Positions 5,441-7,194 of a DNA stretch of 7,194 nt are shown piece by piece (position 1 is the first letter of the stretch; the number at the start of each line of letters is the position of its first letter). This DNA is from Desulfobacteraceae bacterium UBA5616 (GTDB lineage: Bacteria; Desulfobacterota; Desulfobacteria; Desulfobacterales; UBA5616). The translations under genes were made by a program, and so were the position numbers. The stretch is taken from positions 1-7,194 of the forward strand of contig DIKO01000120.1 in assembly GCA_002423615.1 (NCBI GenBank). The letters run 5' to 3'. The notes beneath the pieces were generated by a model. The model had not been told where the DNA came from, did not search any database, and was given only the letters and a program-made list of their open reading frames with translations.

Positions 5441-6127
5441 ATGAATCGTCCTCAAAAAGACCTTATCGACAAATCCAACTGGAAACGCGTGCTTTTCAAG
5501 GGCAACAAGGTCTGGGTGGCCGTTGATTCCCAGGGGGCGCCTACTGTCCGAAACGGAAGGGTATTGATCAAATACCAGTTGGACCAGGACCATGAATACT
5601 GGGTTCATGAAAACAGCATCATGGCGCTGGAGGACGGAAAACCCCCGGAAAAAGAAAAAGCCCCCCGCAAAAGAAAACCTCCCCGCCTTGAGGATAAAGA
5701 ACCTCCCCAAAATGCCGTGCATATATACACGGACGGCGCCTGTTCCGGCAACCCCGGACCGGCGGGCATCGGCGTGCTGCTGCGTTACGGGGACAAGGAA
5801 AAACGGATTTCCAGGTATATCGGCATGGCGACCAACAACATCGCCGAACTCGAGGCCATCCGGACGGGGCTTGCGGAATTAAAGACAACGAATCTTCCCG
5901 TCCGGGTCTACACGGACAGCAGCTATGCCCTGGGGCTGCTGAGCAAGGGGTGGAAACCCAAAAAAAATACAGCCCTGGTGGAATCCATCCGACTGCTTCT
6001 GAAAAATTTCAAGGATGTCGCGTTTATCAAAGTCAAGGGCCACTCCGGCCATGATGAAAACGAAATCGTGGATCAACTGGCCGTCCGGGCCATCCAGGAA
6101 AAAACCACCTCAACCCCCCTCCCCTGA
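5441..6127 (+). CDS. rnhA: Ribonuclease HI with an extra N-terminal domain
   Basis: Degrades RNA in RNA:DNA hybrids, for example at R-loops and replication primers. The 228-residue protein exceeds the roughly 155 residues of E. coli RNase HI because of an N-terminal extension. Residues 13-63 form a compact, tryptophan- and valine-rich segment (WKRVLFKGNKVWVAVD, then IKYQLDQDHEYWVH) that looks like a small beta-barrel. I do not recognise it as the classic hybrid-binding domain. Residues 64-90 are a Lys/Pro-rich linker. The catalytic domain (about 91-220) has all four acidic residues: D98 in YTDGACSGNPG, E136 in NNIAELEA, D159 in YTDSSYALG and D211 in ENEIVDQLA. The loop histidine is H201 in VKGHSGH. 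The start is fixed by an in-frame TAG at 5426-5428 and ATG 5441. No Shine-Dalgarno is visible; the leader is array 2. Confidence 0.93.
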   Translation: MNRPQKDLIDKSNWKRVLFKGNKVWVAVDSQGAPTVRNGRVLIKYQLDQDHEYWVHENSIMALEDGKPPEKEKAPRKRKPPRLEDKEPPQNAVHIYTDGACSGNPGPAGIGVLLRYGDKEKRISRYIGMATNNIAELEAIRTGLAELKTTNLPVRVYTDSSYALGLLSKGWKPKKNTALVESIRLLLKNFKDVAFIKVKGHSGHDENEIVDQLAVRAIQEKTTSTPLP

Positions 6128-6154
6128 CCCCACCTCGATAGACCATTCCGACAA

Positions 6155-6251
6155 CCTATCGCCTATCGCCCATCGCCTATTGCCTGTTTTTCCTATCCCC
6201 TATCGCCTTTTTCTTTCCTATCGCCCATCGCCTATAGCCTATGGCCTATTT
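6155..6251 (+). repeat. Heptanucleotide array 3 (CCTATNG orientation)
   Basis: The longest array. In-phase units at 6155-6189 are CCTATCG twice, CCCATCG, CCTATTG and CCTGTTT. After 2 nt come CCTATCC and CCTATCG (6192-6205), then an 11-nt pyrimidine-rich break, then CCTATCG, CCCATCG, CCTATAG, CCTATGG and CCTATTT (6217-6251). It fills the space between the convergent rnhA and fibronectin-type genes and ends 1 nt before the latter's stop codon. Confidence 0.92.
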
Positions 6252-6252
6252 T

Positions 6253-7194
6253 TTACCTCGTCATGACATCCGTTATGGCAAACCCGCCGTCATAGGCGCT
6301 GGAATAGCCTTCAACACCCGAAGAACTCACCGCTTTGATAAAATACCAGTACCCGGTTCCCGGAATGATTCCGAATGAACTGTCCGTGGTGGTATTGGAC
6401 ATGAACATCCCGGATACGGTTCTGATTTTGGTCCAGGGTCCCCATGGAGATGCTCCCCGATAAACATTATAGGAGGAGGCGCCGGTAACCGGGCTCCAGG
6501 ATACATCTATTTTGGTGGTGGAGGTTCCGTCTGAAGCACTCACGTTTGCCAGTGCCGGCAGGTAGGTGGCCGTCGCGCCCTGGGCGGACCATCCCTGGAC
6601 CGCAGCGCTGGGGGAACTCTGCCACACCGTCGGGTTATCGGCGGTATCGTTGCAGTCCAGGTCATCCTTATAGGTGGCATACACCCTGAAGTAATACTTC
6701 TTCCCCGGAATTGCGCCCGGGAAATAGGCGTAAGTGGTCCCGGCCAGGATATCCACCGCCACAGGGTCCGGGCTGGCTTCAACCGGCATGGCCGGGTCGC
6801 TTGCCTGGGGATTCACCCGGACGGTCAGAAACTTGATATAGGTCCCGTTCTCGGTATCGGACCACTCGACATCGTATTGGTTGATGTACCGCGCATGAAC
6901 ACCCTGGCCTTCGGGGCAGGTCTGGACCGGTTTCCACTGGATCCGGATTCTGTCGGTAAAGGTTCCCCGGGAAGCGGCTACCGAGGTGGGAATGGGGGAG
7001 GAGCCCCACCCCACGGCGTAATCGCATGGAGCGCCTTCATTCCCGGCCGTGTCAACGGCGGATATTTTGTAAAACAGGTAGATGGCTGGGGTGAGGGGCC
7101 CGATGTTGGCGTAATTCACGATGATATCCCCAGCCGAGTTGAGTTTTTCCCAGTCTGCTCCCTCGCTGGAAAGCTCATAAATATTGTACTCCGC
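6253..7194 (-). CDS. Fibronectin type III-like multidomain protein, 5' end beyond the window
   Basis: The frame is open from the TAA at 6253-6255 to the right edge, giving the last 313 residues. A GTG at 7119 is in frame, but 25 further codons without a stop continue to 7194 in the same domain, so the true start lies outside. At least three fibronectin type III-like modules are visible: a partial one at about 1-63 (YNIYELSS, then FYKISAVDTAGNEG), one at about 68-203 (IRIQWKPV, YDVEWSDTENGTY, GKKYYFRVYATY) carrying a long insertion, and one at about 213-307 (KIDVSWSPVTGASSYNVYRG, GYWYFIKAVSSSGVEGYSS). Such modules usually occur in secreted or surface proteins that bind polymers. The signal peptide, if any, is not in view. 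No C-terminal anchor is seen; the end is DVMTR. Substrate and function are unknown. It is convergent with rnhA. Confidence 0.8.
   Translation of the reverse strand, partial: AEYNIYELSSEGADWEKLNSAGDIIVNYANIGPLTPAIYLFYKISAVDTAGNEGAPCDYAVGWGSSPIPTSVAASRGTFTDRIRIQWKPVQTCPEGQGVHARYINQYDVEWSDTENGTYIKFLTVRVNPQASDPAMPVEASPDPVAVDILAGTTYAYFPGAIPGKKYYFRVYATYKDDLDCNDTADNPTVWQSSPSAAVQGWSAQGATATYLPALANVSASDGTSTTKIDVSWSPVTGASSYNVYRGASPWGPWTKIRTVSGMFMSNTTTDSSFGIIPGTGYWYFIKAVSSSGVEGYSSAYDGGFAITDVMTR

Noticed and set aside
4361..6251. CRISPR array
   Set aside because: The repeats are contiguous 7-bp units without unique spacers, and no cas gene is present.
6015..6266. Open + strand frame reading through array 3
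   Set aside because: It is the out-of-frame shadow of rnhA followed by the repeat, whose CCTATNG orientation happens to lack stops in this frame; the peptide is a simple translated repeat.

Overview
The window reads as bacterial chromosome, most likely from a Gram-negative, anaerobe-type lineage such as Desulfobacterota. That placement is only an impression from protein style (RNase HI, CysC, HEPN/MNT pair, fibronectin-type surface protein) and carries low confidence. No rRNA, tRNA, CRISPR array, transposase or integrase is visible.

Region 1 (about 1-3760) is strikingly AT-rich, and every gene reads on the + strand. It holds a broken C-terminal glycosyltransferase fragment (1-204), a Wzx-like polysaccharide flippase (205-1509), a PAPS-type sulfotransferase (1556-2443) and a membrane-bound family 2 glycosyltransferase (2470-3651). 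All three intact genes start with TTG codons preceded by purine-rich ribosome binding sites, and they are closely spaced like an operon. This looks like one end of an exopolysaccharide, capsule or O-antigen locus.

Region 2 (3763-4380) is cysC, adenylylsulfate kinase. Its base composition becomes clearly more GC-rich after the first codons. It makes PAPS, the sulfate donor a sulfotransferase needs, so the inferred joint product of regions 1 and 2 is a sulfated surface polysaccharide.

Region 3 (4361-5435) is a HEPN/MNT toxin-antitoxin pair on the - strand: mntA-like nucleotidyltransferase, then hepT-like RNase. It is bracketed by two arrays of a degenerate heptanucleotide, in inverted orientation to each other. 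The cysC stop codon lies inside the first array. A perfect inverted repeat, AGTTTCA-N10-TGAAACT, sits just upstream of mntA.

Region 4 (5441-6127, +) is an RNase HI with an unusual N-terminal domain of about 65 residues and a Lys/Pro-rich linker. A third heptanucleotide array (6155-6251) separates it from Region 5 (6253-7194, -), the C-terminal 313 residues of a protein built from fibronectin type III-like modules that runs off the right edge.

The most unusual structure is the family of three heptamer arrays (consensus CCTATNG on one strand). They fill the intergenic spaces from cysC to the fibronectin gene and abut or overlap gene ends. They are absent from the AT-rich polysaccharide genes.
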